Below, in pieces: positions 52,456-64,000 of a stretch of DNA of 64,000 nucleotides. Each line of letters begins with the position of its first letter. Within the stretch, counting starts at the first letter, position 1. The stretch is from Cristatella mucedo (lineage: Eukaryota; Bryozoa; Phylactolaemata; Cristatellidae). The translations under genes and the position numbers were made by a program. The DNA lies in NCBI GenBank assembly GCA_009760855.2, contig WPIO01000038.1:250001-314000 (forward strand). The letters run 5' to 3'. Below the pieces are notes generated by a model, which ran no database searches, was not told the DNA's origin, and saw nothing but the letters and a program-made list of their open reading frames with translations.

Positions 52456-53111
52456 AGACTACGGTTTCCCAAGCCAATACGTTGTCCGATTTTACAGAAC
52501 ACAGCTTAAACTTAAAGCTAAACATATTTGCAGATACGTTACAGTCTTGATCGTTGCTATCTACATAGTATAAATACTAACTGCTAAGAAGTAAATGAGC
52601 ACTCCACCGCTGTTGGCTCCACAATATTCAGCTTCTTAAGATCCAAAAAATTAGATCGTACGTATAGTTAGTTACAAATGTGGCTTGCGGCTTCCACGTC
52701 CCACCAAAACTAGGCAGCAAATCCAGCGCTCGTAACGATCGTAGTCGCAGGCGACACGCGACGAACACTGGCAATACATGAACCGTACTACTGTTAGGTG
52801 CAGCACCGATGCAAGCAGGTACGTCGACAACAGCCAGCGCCACATGGCAGCGACGAAGAGCTTCCATACCTTAACACAACAAGTTCATATCTATAACGTA
52901 TCAAGTCTAGAGATCAAATCAGCTCAAATGCCGATGCCGATGCCAACTCCGAAAGCACAGCAGAGCCATTTACATTACCCGGCTTCTGCTTTTATTCGAC
53001 CTTGGCCATAGATTATAATGTCAGCGGTTCCTAGCATCTGTAATTCAAGAACCACGAGTAATGCCTACCAGTCATAACCTGGATGATTTAGCAGGTAACA
53101 GTTTCAGTACA

Positions 53112-53239
53112 CACACATACACACACACACACACACACAGAGACACACACACACACACAGACACACACACACACACACACAGACACTCAGACACTCTCTC
53201 TCTCGTGCACTCTCTCTCTCTCTCCTTCTTTCTCTCAGG

Positions 53240-53325
<86 letters not shown>
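53112..53325. repeat. (CA)n then (CT)n compound microsatellite
   Basis: CA/CACAGA repeats switch to CT repeats at about 53195, with a short interruption at 53235. Further ACAC-rich DNA runs to about 53780. Confidence 0.95.
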
Positions 53326-53327
<2 letters not shown>

Positions 53328-53445
53328 TTCATACTGACTCACACAGACTCTAACTCACACACACTCATTCGCACGTAAGCACTCTACACTCTTACACTCC
53401 CATACACATTCTCTCACATGCTTGTACACTGGTGCTGGCATTCGT

Positions 53446-53545
53446 TAATAATAATAATAATAATGCACTTGATAAAGTGCCCTCAGAGAACTCAATCTCT
53501 CTCTAGGCGCTTTACATTTGCTGCGAAGTTCATGCACAGGCATAC
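53446..53545 (-). repeat. LINE-B 3' tail only
   Basis: (AAT)n followed by the reverse of the tail stem and the start of the 3' UTR. A strongly 5'-truncated insertion next to the CA/CT microsatellite block. Confidence 0.75.
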
Positions 53546-54319
53546 ATGCTCACACAACAACTCACACCAATCCACAGACATGCCATACATATGAAACGTA
53601 ACTGGTAGTATAACCGACCTATACACTACATGGTATTAGTTACAACACACACTCAGACACACAAAACACACACACAGACACGCACGCAGACACGCACACA
53701 GATAGACACACAGGCAGACACACAGACAGATACACAGACAGACACATAGACGCACGCACAGACACACACTCATACACACAAACTCACTGGGTGCTCAGAC
53801 ATTAGAGTTTTAAAATGGTGCCCACTATCTGCGTCAATCCCGGTGTGCTCTACGGACAAATCTAACTCCTAGAAGGCTCATTGAAACGGTTCGCAAGTAC
53901 TGTTAATACTACCTCGATTGTGGCTTACAGAATTAGTGGTTTCTGAATTGTGATGCCTGTTTATATGCTACTCTAGGAAGCTAAAAGAATGATTTTTTCA
54001 TTAATTACTCTTTCAATTGATCAACTGGCTATGAGGTCTAGCAGCAGTTGAATACTGTATTTTGTGCGTAGCATGCTCCCTTTCGGATGCTCGCCAGTTT
54101 CCGACTCAGCAAGCGAGACCCGCCTATTCTGGCAGGTGCAGAATTTTCAGAACTTCAAAGTTCTGACGAGAGTCAAACCCGAAATCTGAGACAAATAAGA
54201 CCTGCTTGCAGCTTATCTTTTTTTTTATCAATAGTGCATGCGCTACCGTACCCAAGCCATCCGCCATGACAGCTTCGCCGACCCCAAGTGGCCGCTCACA
54301 ATAGAGGTTCACTAATTCG

Positions 54320-54460
54320 AAAGCCTCGTTCATACAGCAGCAGAAGAGCCGTAGCGTCTACAACTGCCGCTCGCAGTGGAAAATAAAAATTCCCTACTGC
54401 AAGACTCGTACCCACGACGAGCGCAGTGCAATGCGATCCGCTTACCGCTAGGCTAAGATA
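54320..54460 (-). mobile_element. SINE-1 copy, diverged
   Basis: Minus-strand order of head, gggtacgagtcttgcag, internal stem and shortened tail. Tail mostly lost. Confidence 0.5.
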
Positions 54461-54639
54461 GTGTCAAGGCCGCGCGCGGCCATCGCTAGTTCGGGTAGCG
54501 GCGAAACGCGTGCTTTATGCGCAACGACTTGAAGCTCGCTACACGCTAGCGAGAACGGCGCAGCGCTCGATATTGCGAACGCATCGCTAGCAACAGCACC
54601 GCAGTAGGAAAAAAGCGCGAGCACTTGGCTATACATACA

Positions 54640-54657
54640 TAAATATATATATACATG

Positions 54658-54696
<39 letters not shown>

Positions 54697-54747
54697 AAAT
54701 ATATATATATATGCATAAATATATAAATATATATATATATATATACT
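54640..54747. repeat. (TA)n microsatellite
   Basis: TA dinucleotides with AAATA interruptions; highly self-complementary. Confidence 0.95.
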
Positions 54748-55809
54748 ACGGCTGCTACGGCAGGCGACTTCCAACCGACTCGTCTGTCTACAGGGTCAAA
54801 GCAGCTCGCGCTCAGCGGCAGGACTCACCGACCAGCAGACCGCTGCTCCGAGAGAGCGACTGCGGTCAGGCCCACGCCCTATATGGTAGCCCGGTCACAG
54901 GTCATACAATAATTTCGTTAGTACATAATCGTACGTCGCGCTACTCATAAGGCTCTGTTTATCGCGGACTTTTAATAAGCGGCTCGGTTTTAATTCGGCG
55001 GACAATCTCATCGCTCGTTTTCCAGGTTCAGCTGCCGCGCTCACCGTCAATAATCGCGGGGCATTGCAACATATAGGGTACGCATATAAATAGTGTGCAG
55101 TATATGTATTCTACATTTTATACACTTGCTTCAACATATTATATGTTTTAGGGTTTTTACACTTGTATCGATTCTACCGAATATCTCCATGTGCACGACA
55201 ACTATCGGACGAGTTTCCGAACCTAAATAGAGGTCATTTATGGGGGACAGTCACGTGACCAGACGCCTCCGGCGGGACTTATTTTCTCATTCCTAGCGGC
55301 TCGCAGCATATGGAGTGAGTGCCTGAAAAATTATAACCGACAGATCTTACGCAAACACACGCGGTGCACAATAGAAATAGTTGGTGAAAGACTTTTTTCG
55401 GACAGCCCAAAGTCTCAAAGCAGTCTCTTTCAGCTGCTGGTCAGCAAAAGTTATAACAAGTAAAATAAAAGATTTGCACAAGGACCTGAGAAAGCAGGTC
55501 TCTTTCCAGGTACTTAACATGTTCTGGAAAGGAAGCTTTGCTTCAATTTGCTAGTGACAATGAACCATTGGCAAGCTACATCAGCCGCATTAGGACAGTC
55601 CTAGAGAAAGCACTAGCGGTTCCGGATAACTAGCTAACGATAGGGTTCGATATGGCGTAATTTACGTTTTATAAAACCCAACTTAAGTAATAATTAGTTG
55701 GCCAGTTGCATTTTTGCCTTCGCCGCAGCGACTTGCGATGCACTACGGCGCGTGGTGTGCACGCGCCTTAGTGCCTCTCTGTGGCTCGCAAGTTGACCGC
55801 TCCTAGCTA

Positions 55810-56265
55810 AGGATGTGGAGGACTCGTTACGCTAAGCACAAGGATGTGGAGGACTCGTTACGTTATGCCCAACGATGTGGAGGACTTGTTACGTTTTGTC
55901 CAAGGATGTGGGGTCTTGTTACGTTATGTCGTAATGCTGGTTTGGCCCAGTGGCTAAGATGCTCGCCCAGATCAAGGTCTTGCCGAGGTCATGGGCTCGA
56001 GCCCTGTGGTGTATGTAAAGCACCTGAATAAAGATTGAGTATACCTAGGGCGCTTTTCAAATTAATTATATTTAATGTCCAAGGATGTAGAGAACTCGTT
56101 AGGTTATGCCCAACGATGTGGAGGACTCGTTACGTCACTTCTAAGGATGTGGAGGACTTGCTACGTTATGTCTAAGGATGTGGAGGACTCGTTAGTCACT
56201 TCCAAGGATGTGGAGGACTTGTTACGTCACTTCCAAGGATGTGGAGGACTTGTTACTTTAAGTTA
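55810..56265. repeat. 31-bp minisatellite, interrupted
   Basis: About ten copies of a unit such as aaggatgtggaggacttgtt followed by acgtcacttcc or acgttatgtcc. The two unit types alternate irregularly. The array is cut by the SINE-2 at 55932-56075. Confidence 0.85.
55932..56075 (+). mobile_element. SINE-2 copy inserted in a minisatellite
   Basis: Head ggcccagtggctaagatgct is a good A-box, gtcatgggctcgagccctgt a good B-box, followed by gcacctgaataaagattgag and the ATT-rich tail. It splits the 31-bp tandem array. Confidence 0.78.
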
Positions 56266-56959
56266 CGGATCCTTGCGATTGATCCTTTGCTCCGCTGCCG
56301 TCGGTGCTAGTACATCGGTTGGTCGGTCGGTACATCGGTGCAGCAGGTCCGACCACTGTTCGGACTTTGAGGCCACCCCAGCTCTATCAATATTTGCCAT
56401 GCGTCTCCAAGAACCAGCGACTGCCACTCGGCGAGTTAAATTGTTGTGGCGAAGCAGCGAAAAAGTCACTACGGAGTGCTTGCAACAAGAGCGTGCAAAG
56501 TGTCGGCACGTCCGTTAGTCAAAAAATTAAAATCTCACACGTAAGGAGCAAATGATGCGAGGAACAGGGGCGCTCTTAGTAACTGTCAAGTAAGAGATAT
56601 TGTGAAGTAGTAGACAGAGCCTGGATTCTCATTTGTGGGAGCAAGACCTGCACAATCTGTATGCCGGGGACAGGACCGGCAGAATTTTCATTTAGGCGGT
56701 ATTGGCCAGGGCTGCAATTAATGAGAAACATTGCAGCAAAAATTCGTAGCAAATTCGTCTTCGAGGAAAACTCGTCGGTTGCACATCGAGTGGAATTAAG
56801 GCATAATTTCGTCGTCGGCGATGGGGGCGCTAGGAGTACGGGGCTGGCCAGGTCGCTGCCCCGCTGTGGTGGAAGGGGGGGACAAATGCCGCCATGCCCC
56901 GCCCCCTATGGCTCCGCCACTGATGTGGCGTCAAGGGTCAATATGTAGTGAGATTCCCT

Positions 56960-57769
56960 GCTTTGTAAGCAAATGAACGGAAGGCATAGTCTCCGATAGA
57001 TTTGAGGTTTTTTTCGAGGCAAAGCCGGAGGAAATGAGCCATATGAGTGGTTGTTACACGGTGAGAAGCCTGATTAGGATGTATTCCTGATGGGTGGGTT
57101 CGGGTGAAAGAGAATAGACGAGCCTACAAGTGAACGGCAGACTTTGAACTTGATGCACTGTATGCTGGGAAGCCAGGGCAGAATTTGGTGTGGAAAATAG
57201 TGGTTAAATGCGGAAACTCCGCCGCTCACGACAGACAAGCTTAGCTGCAGAGTTTTGCCCTCCTGGAAGCACCTAATTGCACAGCCCACAAGACGTGCTA
57301 ATAGTGAATTACAGAAGTCTACATGGAATGTCACAAATGCATGGACCAGTTTGGTTTCGGAGTCCTTGGTTAGGCAGGTCCGAATTATTGCAATGTTATG
57401 TAGCTGAATGTGGACAGACTCAGCCGTGAAGCTAATATCTGAGCGTTCAGTATCACAGTAAAAGGTCACTTTGGAACAGTATACCTAGATTTAGTGCAGA
57501 AGATACAGGAGATATGCTGACAGAGTCAATTTTAAGCGTTAAGCTTTCCATTTTCTGAGTCCTACTAGGCTTTCCCGTAAATGGTAGGTTGGATTTATTG
57601 TCATTTAATTCGAGAAAGTCTGCAGCCATCCAAGTGCGATTGTCAGCAATACATGCAGCAAGAGAGTTAAGAGAGTACAACGTGCTGGAAGGGATCAAAG
57701 CCAAAGGTGCAGCTGTGTGTCATCTCCATAAAAATGAAAGCCTAGATTCTGCTTGGTGATTACAATCGG

Positions 57770-57836
<67 letters not shown>

Positions 57837-58130
57837 ATACATTTTTTTAAAGAAGTGGACAAAGCACAGGTCCCTTGGGTACCCCCTATTTTAAAGGCTC
57901 CTCAGATTACTGTTGGCCGCCGGCATAAAGTATCCGAAATCTCCCGCTCAGATAGCATCCGAACAATAGCAGAGCAGTACCTGTGATGCCCTGGCCGAGA
58001 CGATAAGCACTCATGGATGGTTTTGCGATTTTTATTCTCAATTGATGCCGAGATATCCAGCAGATCTAGCAGAGACACTCTATTTACATAAGCTGGTCAC
58101 GTGAGGTGGTCATAATCGTGGCCTTGGATA
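56960..58130 (-). pseudogene. LINE-B copy 5, RT and C-terminal remnants
   Basis: Minus-strand pieces LVHAFVTFHVDFCNSLLARL, LNSLAACIADNRTWMAADFL and SALNLGILFQSDL match LINE-B. A (GA)n run (57774-57834) sits inside. Heavily frameshifted. Confidence 0.7.
57774..57834. repeat. (GA)n microsatellite within LINE-B copy 5
   Basis: Pure GA dinucleotides. Confidence 0.95.
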
Positions 58131-58204
58131 TCGGACCTCTTCGAAGCAGAAAATTAGCATCGAGGTAACTGAGACTTGGCTGCAGATGCCCAAAATCGGG
58201 TACT

Positions 58205-58380
58205 TAGCGAAATTCGGACAGGTAGGCCAGAGCAAGAGAATGAGGGAGCCTAACATTGAGTGAAAGGGCCTTGAAGTACATTTATACACTGCTTCATGCA
58301 GAGCGAGTAAGGCAGATCGGTATCCTGGCCGGGGAATAGGAGTGGTGTAATGCGGCAGTCTTTACGTTCACAGCAGTAGG
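58205..58380 (-). repeat. LINE-B C-terminal fragment
   Basis: Diverged match to the LINE-B segment at 60845-61020 (ggtaggccagagcaagagaatg...). It is too decayed to read a protein. Confidence 0.45.
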
Positions 58381-58907
58381 CCTTGATGGACAAAATTCAA
58401 CAGGAAATAGAAAGGATTCTCAACAACAGGCCTTCATATCTGTAAAATATCTGTGAATAAGTATAAGATCAAGAAAAGCAGAAACCTTAGCAAAGACTGG
58501 AGCATTACTTGAATAGGTCTGTTTTGCACGAGTGCGATGTCGTACGGATATATTATGCAGTGCGATATGGTACAATCCACTGATGTGCTGCATGCATGAG
58601 GCAGTACAGCACAGTGTTTCAGCGATCGCAGGCATAGCTTCTTAGACACGTTGGCGGAATAAGGACAATTCTAATTAAGATCGGCTGATCATTCAGTGAC
58701 AAAGCAGAGATTGACCGTCACTCGGACTAGCAATGCCTGACCTCTCCTGCTGCTCACAGTACATATTCTTGCGTAGGAAAGCCAGATTGTCCGCTTGTAA
58801 CTTGGATGATTTTGACATGCAATACTGAATAGTTATATGAACGCTATTCATTTCTCGCATCTAGAAAATTATCGTGGACGCGTCACTGATCACTTGACTT
58901 TCTCATG

Positions 58908-58990
58908 AATAATAATACTAATAATAATAATACATTTTTATAGCACCCTCGGAGAATTGAATTTCTTTCTAGGCACTTTACAGAGGCTGT
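58908..58990 (-). repeat. LINE-B 3' tail only
   Basis: (AAT)n with the reverse-orientation tail (agcaccctcggagaattgaa...ttctaggcactttac). A solitary 3' end. Confidence 0.7.
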
Positions 58991-60283
58991 ATAGAAAGCA
59001 TTATCAAATACTTTGTGGTAACATCCACAAGTAGCAAGCATTGTGTAACACCGGTCAACATTGAAATCGTTATTGACTTAAAATAGCCCTAATCTATACT
59101 ATCTAGGTGTGCTGAATACGAATACAACCATAATGTTTATCGTCTCTCGTTTTGAAGATATTAAATATAGTTCATTTTCTATGTTTGACCGTTTAAATGT
59201 ATCCATTAGGACTGCAAAAACATCCTATATTTGGCTGAATTATATATCCTAAATAAGCCTAGACTGATGTAATGTTGCATCCCATTGCACAATAACGTCA
59301 TGCACAAATCATCCAGAGTTGATTGCATCATTTTCTGAAGCAATGCAATACTACATCCAGTTGGCTACAGTAGTAAGCTGACGACATAAAGCCCAATCGG
59401 AAAGTTTAAGCATTTATTAGACTTTGTGCGAGACACTTAAGCTACTGTTACATGAAACTGGTATTATTTCATCCGTTGAGGTACAATACAGGACAACAAT
59501 GCCTCGAATGTGCGTTAACACCGTGGACAGTGTTTGCTATATTTGTTGGAACGTGACATTTGCCAACCAGAATAAATGTATCACTTTTTGAGTGAAGAAG
59601 GCATACATTTTTTACTTTGAATTCAAGGCTAGCGAACATGACCAGCCTTGGGCACCCCGAATATATGCTGTGGTACATGGACACTACAGCCTTCACGGTA
59701 GTTGAATGGAAAAAGACCATCAAAGCCGTTTGCACTCCCAATGGTGTGGAGAGAGAGCCAAGTAACCACGTAAATGACTTGCTTCTGCTTGTTTCCTCCT
59801 TTTCTCGGCGGAATAACGAAGCAAAACAAGCCGACAAAAATATACCCAAACGTTCCATCAGCACTGAGACCAGTTACGCATGGTGAGGGACTTCCTATTC
59901 CAGAACCTCCAGCAGAATATTCTCTTGATATTCATCTGATGAGGACAAAAGGTGAGGGCCGACCTGTTCTTCTCCTGGTACGTCAGCATGCAGTGATCCC
60001 GATTTCCACTGTGCTGCATCCTCAACCTCACGCAGGAAGAACTAAATTCCGCGGTACACCATTCGGACCTTGATAAAGAAGTGCGAACTCCAGCATGTAT
60101 TGGGCTGTTAAATCAGCTAAACATCTTTTATTTTTAAGATTGGCTGTGCTTCTAGCCACGTTCGGAAGAGTCCACCACGCAGAAGTAGTAGCAGCTTAAG
60201 TGGGCAATCGGTTCCCCATTAAGTTCTTGGTAGAGCAAACTTCACGGCTCTCTTTTATCTCTGTACCAGCATTTAATAATACC

Positions 60284-60324
<41 letters not shown>

Positions 60325-60393
60325 GGTCAATATTGCAGACATCTCCTTATATTGTGCAGTAAATTCCATCTAGAGAGAACCAATTGTTCACGT
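58990..60393. other. stretch without recognised genes
   Basis: AT-rich DNA with open frames of 66-131 codons on both strands around 59470-59890 that overlap each other and show no familiar motif. A SINE-1-like tail fragment (gggctgttaaatcagctaaa) occurs near 60100. Confidence 0.4.
60282..60319. repeat. (TA)n microsatellite
   Basis: Pure TA dinucleotides 75 bases from the LINE-B tail at 60394. Confidence 0.95.
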
Positions 60394-63300
60394 AATAATA
60401 ATAATAATAATAATAATAATACACTTGATAAAGTGCCCCCAGAGAGCTCAACCTCTTTATAGGCGCTTTGCATTTGCCGCAAATGAAGCACGATCGCATG
60501 GTTAGTGGTAGCATGCTCAATAAACAACAGGAATAGCATGGTTAGGGGTGACATGCACAGGGTCAGCCTGCAAGTGTGATTAGTGGCAGCATGCAGTGTC
60601 AGTATGCATAAGCACATAAAGGTCGAATCACAGGGATCCACTAAATGCTGTCATAAACAGGTGCGTTTTTAGTTTCTTTTTAAATGTGGTAAAAGCAGGA
60701 GATGTCGTGACACAAGTCGGGAGTGAGTTCCAGGCTTTTGGAGCATACGAACAAAAGGCACGGCCTCCAAAGGATTTGAGGTTTATACGATGTATAGTTA
60801 GTTAGATTCCGAAAGCTGGTGGTACTAGGCTTACGCTGGTGGGACAGTAGATCTAATAGGTAGGCTGGAGCCAAAGAATGAAGGAACCTAAGATTGCGTG
60901 ACAACACCTTGAAGTCGATGCGTTGCTTGACTGGTAGATAGTGCAGGTCAGAGAGAAGTGGTGTGTTGTGGCAACTGCTACGCTTACAACAGACAAGACC
61001 AGCTGCAGAAATCTGCACCAGCTGTAAGCGCCTGAGTGCACAGGCCGGTAGACCAGCAAGCAGTCAGTTACAGAAGTCAAGACCGGATGTCACAAATGCA
61101 TGGACCAACTTAGATGTGGTGTCCCTGTGTAAACAAGCTCGAGTTTTAGCAATGTCATGAAGCTGAAAGTAGGCAGACTTGACTGTGGAGCTGGTGCAGT
61201 TGTCTAAAGAAAGGTCACTTTGGAACATGACATCTAGATTTCGTGCAGATTCAACAGGAGAACAAACATGCTGGAAGAGCCGATTTTGAGCATTATCCTA
61301 TCTAATTTCTAAATCACACTTGGTTTACCCATAACTTGTAAGTTAGTTTCATCATAATTCAATTTAAGGAAAATTTGCTGCCAGCCATGTGCAGATGTCA
61401 TCAATACATGCAGCAAGTGAGTTGAGTGAATTTGAGGTGCTCGAACGCTGGGAGGGATCAAAACAAAGGTACAACTGAGTGTCATCCGCATAGAAGTGAA
61501 AACCCAGATTGTGCTTGGCAATCACATCGGCAATAGGAAGAGTATAAACCATGAACAGACCTGGACTAAGAAGGGAGCCCTGCGGTACCCCATATTTCAG
61601 AGGTTCCTCGGCTGATCTTTGTCCATTCACGTCAATACTCTGGAGACCCCCACTGAGATATGACCCGAACTACTGCACAATGCAGGGCCAGTAATTCCCA
61701 GGCGAGATGAGAGGCGCCCAAGAAGGACTTGGTGATCGAAAGTATCAAAAGCTGCCGAAAGATCGTGCAAAACAAGCAGAGATACTCTACCCATGTCTGC
61801 ATTCCTAAGAAGGTCGTTGTACACTCAAAGCAATGTTAAGTCTGTCGAGTGATAAGCTCTAAAACCAGACCGGACCTTACTAGTATGGTTTCAATTTTAA
61901 ATATACGAGTTCAGCTGATCTTTCACTACTCGTTCCAGTGCCTTTGATAGGAACAGTAGAAGGGAGACTGAACGGAAAATTCTCTTGGTCTAGTGTTGCT
62001 TTCTTGAGTAGTGGCCTGACTACAGCATTTTTGAGAGGTGCCGGGACATGACCTGATGCTAATGACATAATAATGACGTTAGTTATGTATGGCAGCAGCA
62101 GATCAATGCATCGTAGAAGCCGGACGGTGGGAATTGGGTCCAAAGGACTAGTTGTCTTCTTTGATTGGGGTATGAACTTCAGTAGGAGGTCACTAGTGAC
62201 CTCCTTAAATGTAGATATTGAGGTGCTGCAATGAATTGAGGGACAGAATTCCAGGGGGATGCTGCTATCGTAGGGACAGACTCCCCGAAATTGTTGATCT
62301 TCGGGACAAAGAAGCTAGAGAAGTGATCAGCTGCATAATCGCAGGGATCATTAGGTAAGGAGTTAACTTGGGAGCTGTTATGGAGATGGTTGATCGTCGA
62401 CATCAGCATTTTTGGATTGTGCGTCTGTAATTCAACGATGTTTTTTATAGCTAGACTTGGCCCTTGCTATGATCGATTGGTACGATCTACAGTAGTCCTC
62501 ATATGTCTGTCGATAGATAGTCAATTCTGATCTTTTGTATGTTTTTTTCAAGCTCATGCTTAGTAGACCTAGCTAGTTTAATGTATGCGGTAAACCATAG
62601 GCCGTCTGGGAGAGGCCGCACAGTGTGACTAGTCAGAAGTGCAAACATGCCCTGCGCATGTCAGCTAGTGTCGTATTGTAGCAGTCTACCAATGACGACC
62701 GATCGGAAGGGAGACTGAGCATCGGAGGCGAAGCTGAAAGTCTCGCACGGACCGCTCTCGCTGGGCTGTCCCCGTTTCCGTACTGCCCTCCTGGCGACAT
62801 AGTAGAGAGAATGGTGCTCTCTGGCTCGACTAGGGGTGCTGCATCGCCATTTGCTTGCTTTCCTCCTGCTGCATTCTCACCTTCGATTGCCAACTCGGAG
62901 CTGCCACCATCTCAACAGACAACGAAAGCGTCTTGCGGTGCATTGGCCGTCGCCTTGGGAGGAACGTCGTATGCCAGAAATGATAGGTCGGAAGGGGGAT
63001 TGAGCATCAGAGGCGAAGCAGATATTCTTGCACAGACAGCATCGATGTCAAGGGTCTTGAGGTTTCACGATCCACAGGTGATTTTAGAGGAGGAGAGCGC
63101 ACATTGTAGACTGGATGAGATATGCATGTGGTCAGATAAGCAGCATTCTGTAATAATTGGTAATGACAAAATGCAGTTGTATGAAAACATTTGGTAGAGT
63201 GTGTGGTCCCTGATGTGAGTGAGTAGGGCCATGCATATGAGCCACAAGAGAGAGTGAGTCAGTGAATGCACAAAATTCAATGCTGAAGGCGTCAGATAAG

Positions 63301-63750
63301 TTATCACAGTGAATTTTGAAATCACCCATAACGAGGAAGGATCGATTTCTTGCGAACAGAATCGAAATGAGATCGGAGAAGTCTGAGATAAAGGAGGACT
63401 TGGTACCTAGTGAGCGATAGACTACTGCCATCATCGGTAGCTTGTTTTCGGTGAAATCAAGACAATAGATTCGAAAGACTGCTTCGACGGTACTGCAAAT
63501 GGCTTGAAGACGAATTTCGAGCGCATGAAAATAGCAACTCCACCTCCAGTTTTGATCGATCTAGGGTGCGAAAGAACGAGAAACCAGTCGGGGTAGCGTC
63601 TTTAATTGTCGGGAATTCACTTATTTTAATAAAACTTCAGCCAAGGCAGCAGGTTGAGACTTTTTTCAGAAATAAGGTCGCTTATTACTAGGGATTTATT
63701 GCACCTTGAGTGAGGATTCCAAAGACAAGCGTTACGATGGGCCGTCGGAG
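60394..63750 (-). pseudogene. LINE-B copy 6, longest copy (endonuclease to 3' tail)
   Basis: Reading the minus strand from 63750: endonuclease blocks (MMAVVYRSLGTKSSF, SFLVMGDFKIHCDN, HTLYQMFSYN), the connecting region (DPIPTVRLLRCIDLLLPYI, AVVRPLLKKATLDQEN), RT (LHDLSAAFDTFDHQVLLGRL, VPQGSLLSPGLFMVYTLPIA, FHFYADDTQLYLCF), the C-terminus (LLSDLHYLPVKQRIDFKVL) and the 3' tail with (AAT)n at 60394-60419. The RT catalytic YADD is present but the frame is broken many times. A roughly 285-bp segment is inserted or duplicated near 62700-63030. The best template for reading the family. Confidence 0.85.
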
Positions 63751-64000
63751 TTGTAACAGGCCTGATAATCACAAGTTAGAGATTCACAGAGACGCTTGTG
63801 GGGAACCTGCTGAGCGGTTCGGGACAATGTTAGGAATACCAAACGAGCTTGAACTCAGCTCGCAGTTCCCTCCAAACGAGCGGCGTCCAAGTTGGCGGTC
63901 CCGGCCACAACGGCCGCTCCAGGGCGCTTTTCTTTTGCTAATGCATATTTTACAAATCTTAGCAACAACAGTAACATCTAGGAATGCATTTGAATTCCGA

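Noticed and set aside
55810-56265. CRISPR-like array
   Set aside because: Units are adjacent without unique spacers and the genome is eukaryotic; it is a minisatellite.
59469-59886. Overlapping open frames of 66-131 codons on both strands
   Set aside because: No familiar motif, mutual overlap and no splice-compatible neighbours.

Overview
The window is animal (metazoan) nuclear DNA: a multi-exon gene with GT-AG introns, many microsatellites, CR1/L2-type LINE fragments and tRNA-derived SINEs. Nothing fixes the phylum; I infer an invertebrate only from the unfamiliar repeat families and the divergent protein. There is no operon, CRISPR array, convincing tRNA gene or rRNA gene.

One protein-coding gene can be supported. 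It is a KDM2 (JHDM1/FBXL10-11 family) histone H3K36 demethylase and CpG-island-binding factor on the minus strand, from a candidate first coding exon at 41946 to a stop codon at 14562. I placed 18 coding exons by hand. All splice phases agree except the 3' end of exon 13, which I could not place. The model encodes about 1536 residues in the order JmjC (Fe ligands H228, D230, H300), AT-hook, CXXC-1, PHD, long basic linker, CXXC-2, acidic and Ala-rich linkers, F-box, leucine-rich repeats. Known KDM2 proteins have one CXXC finger; this one appears to have two. The finger in the usual place (CXXC-1) has lost the Lys-Gln pair and the KFGG form, while the extra finger (CXXC-2) keeps both. Exons 12 to 17 are modelled as phase 0-0, and long UG tracts lie in the introns flanking the CXXC-1/PHD exon pair. 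This is the main finding.

Layout: 1-6700, decayed LINE and SINE copies, partly in opposed pairs. 6700-12950, GC-rich, microsatellite-bearing DNA without a recognisable gene. 12957-13872, a tail-to-tail inverted pair of LINE-A 3' ends. 14562-35560, KDM2 exons 18 to 2, including an 8 kb intron (15537-23617). 35561-41850, intron 1 with SINEs, a MITE-like element and a perfect hairpin. 41851-43050, candidate first exon and GC-rich promoter-like sequence with a 30-bp palindrome. 43495-52460, LINE-A and LINE-B fragments, two of them sharing an identical 1228-bp tract, plus SINEs. 52460-60390, microsatellites, a 31-bp minisatellite split by a SINE and scattered LINE-B pieces. 60394-63750, the longest LINE-B copy, minus strand.

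Two LINE families (A and B here) and two SINE families (SINE-1 and SINE-2) account for most of the repeats. SINE-2 ends in the same hairpin-like 3' tail as LINE-B, which suggests LINE-B mobilised it. All LINE copies seen are broken by stops, frameshifts or truncation.
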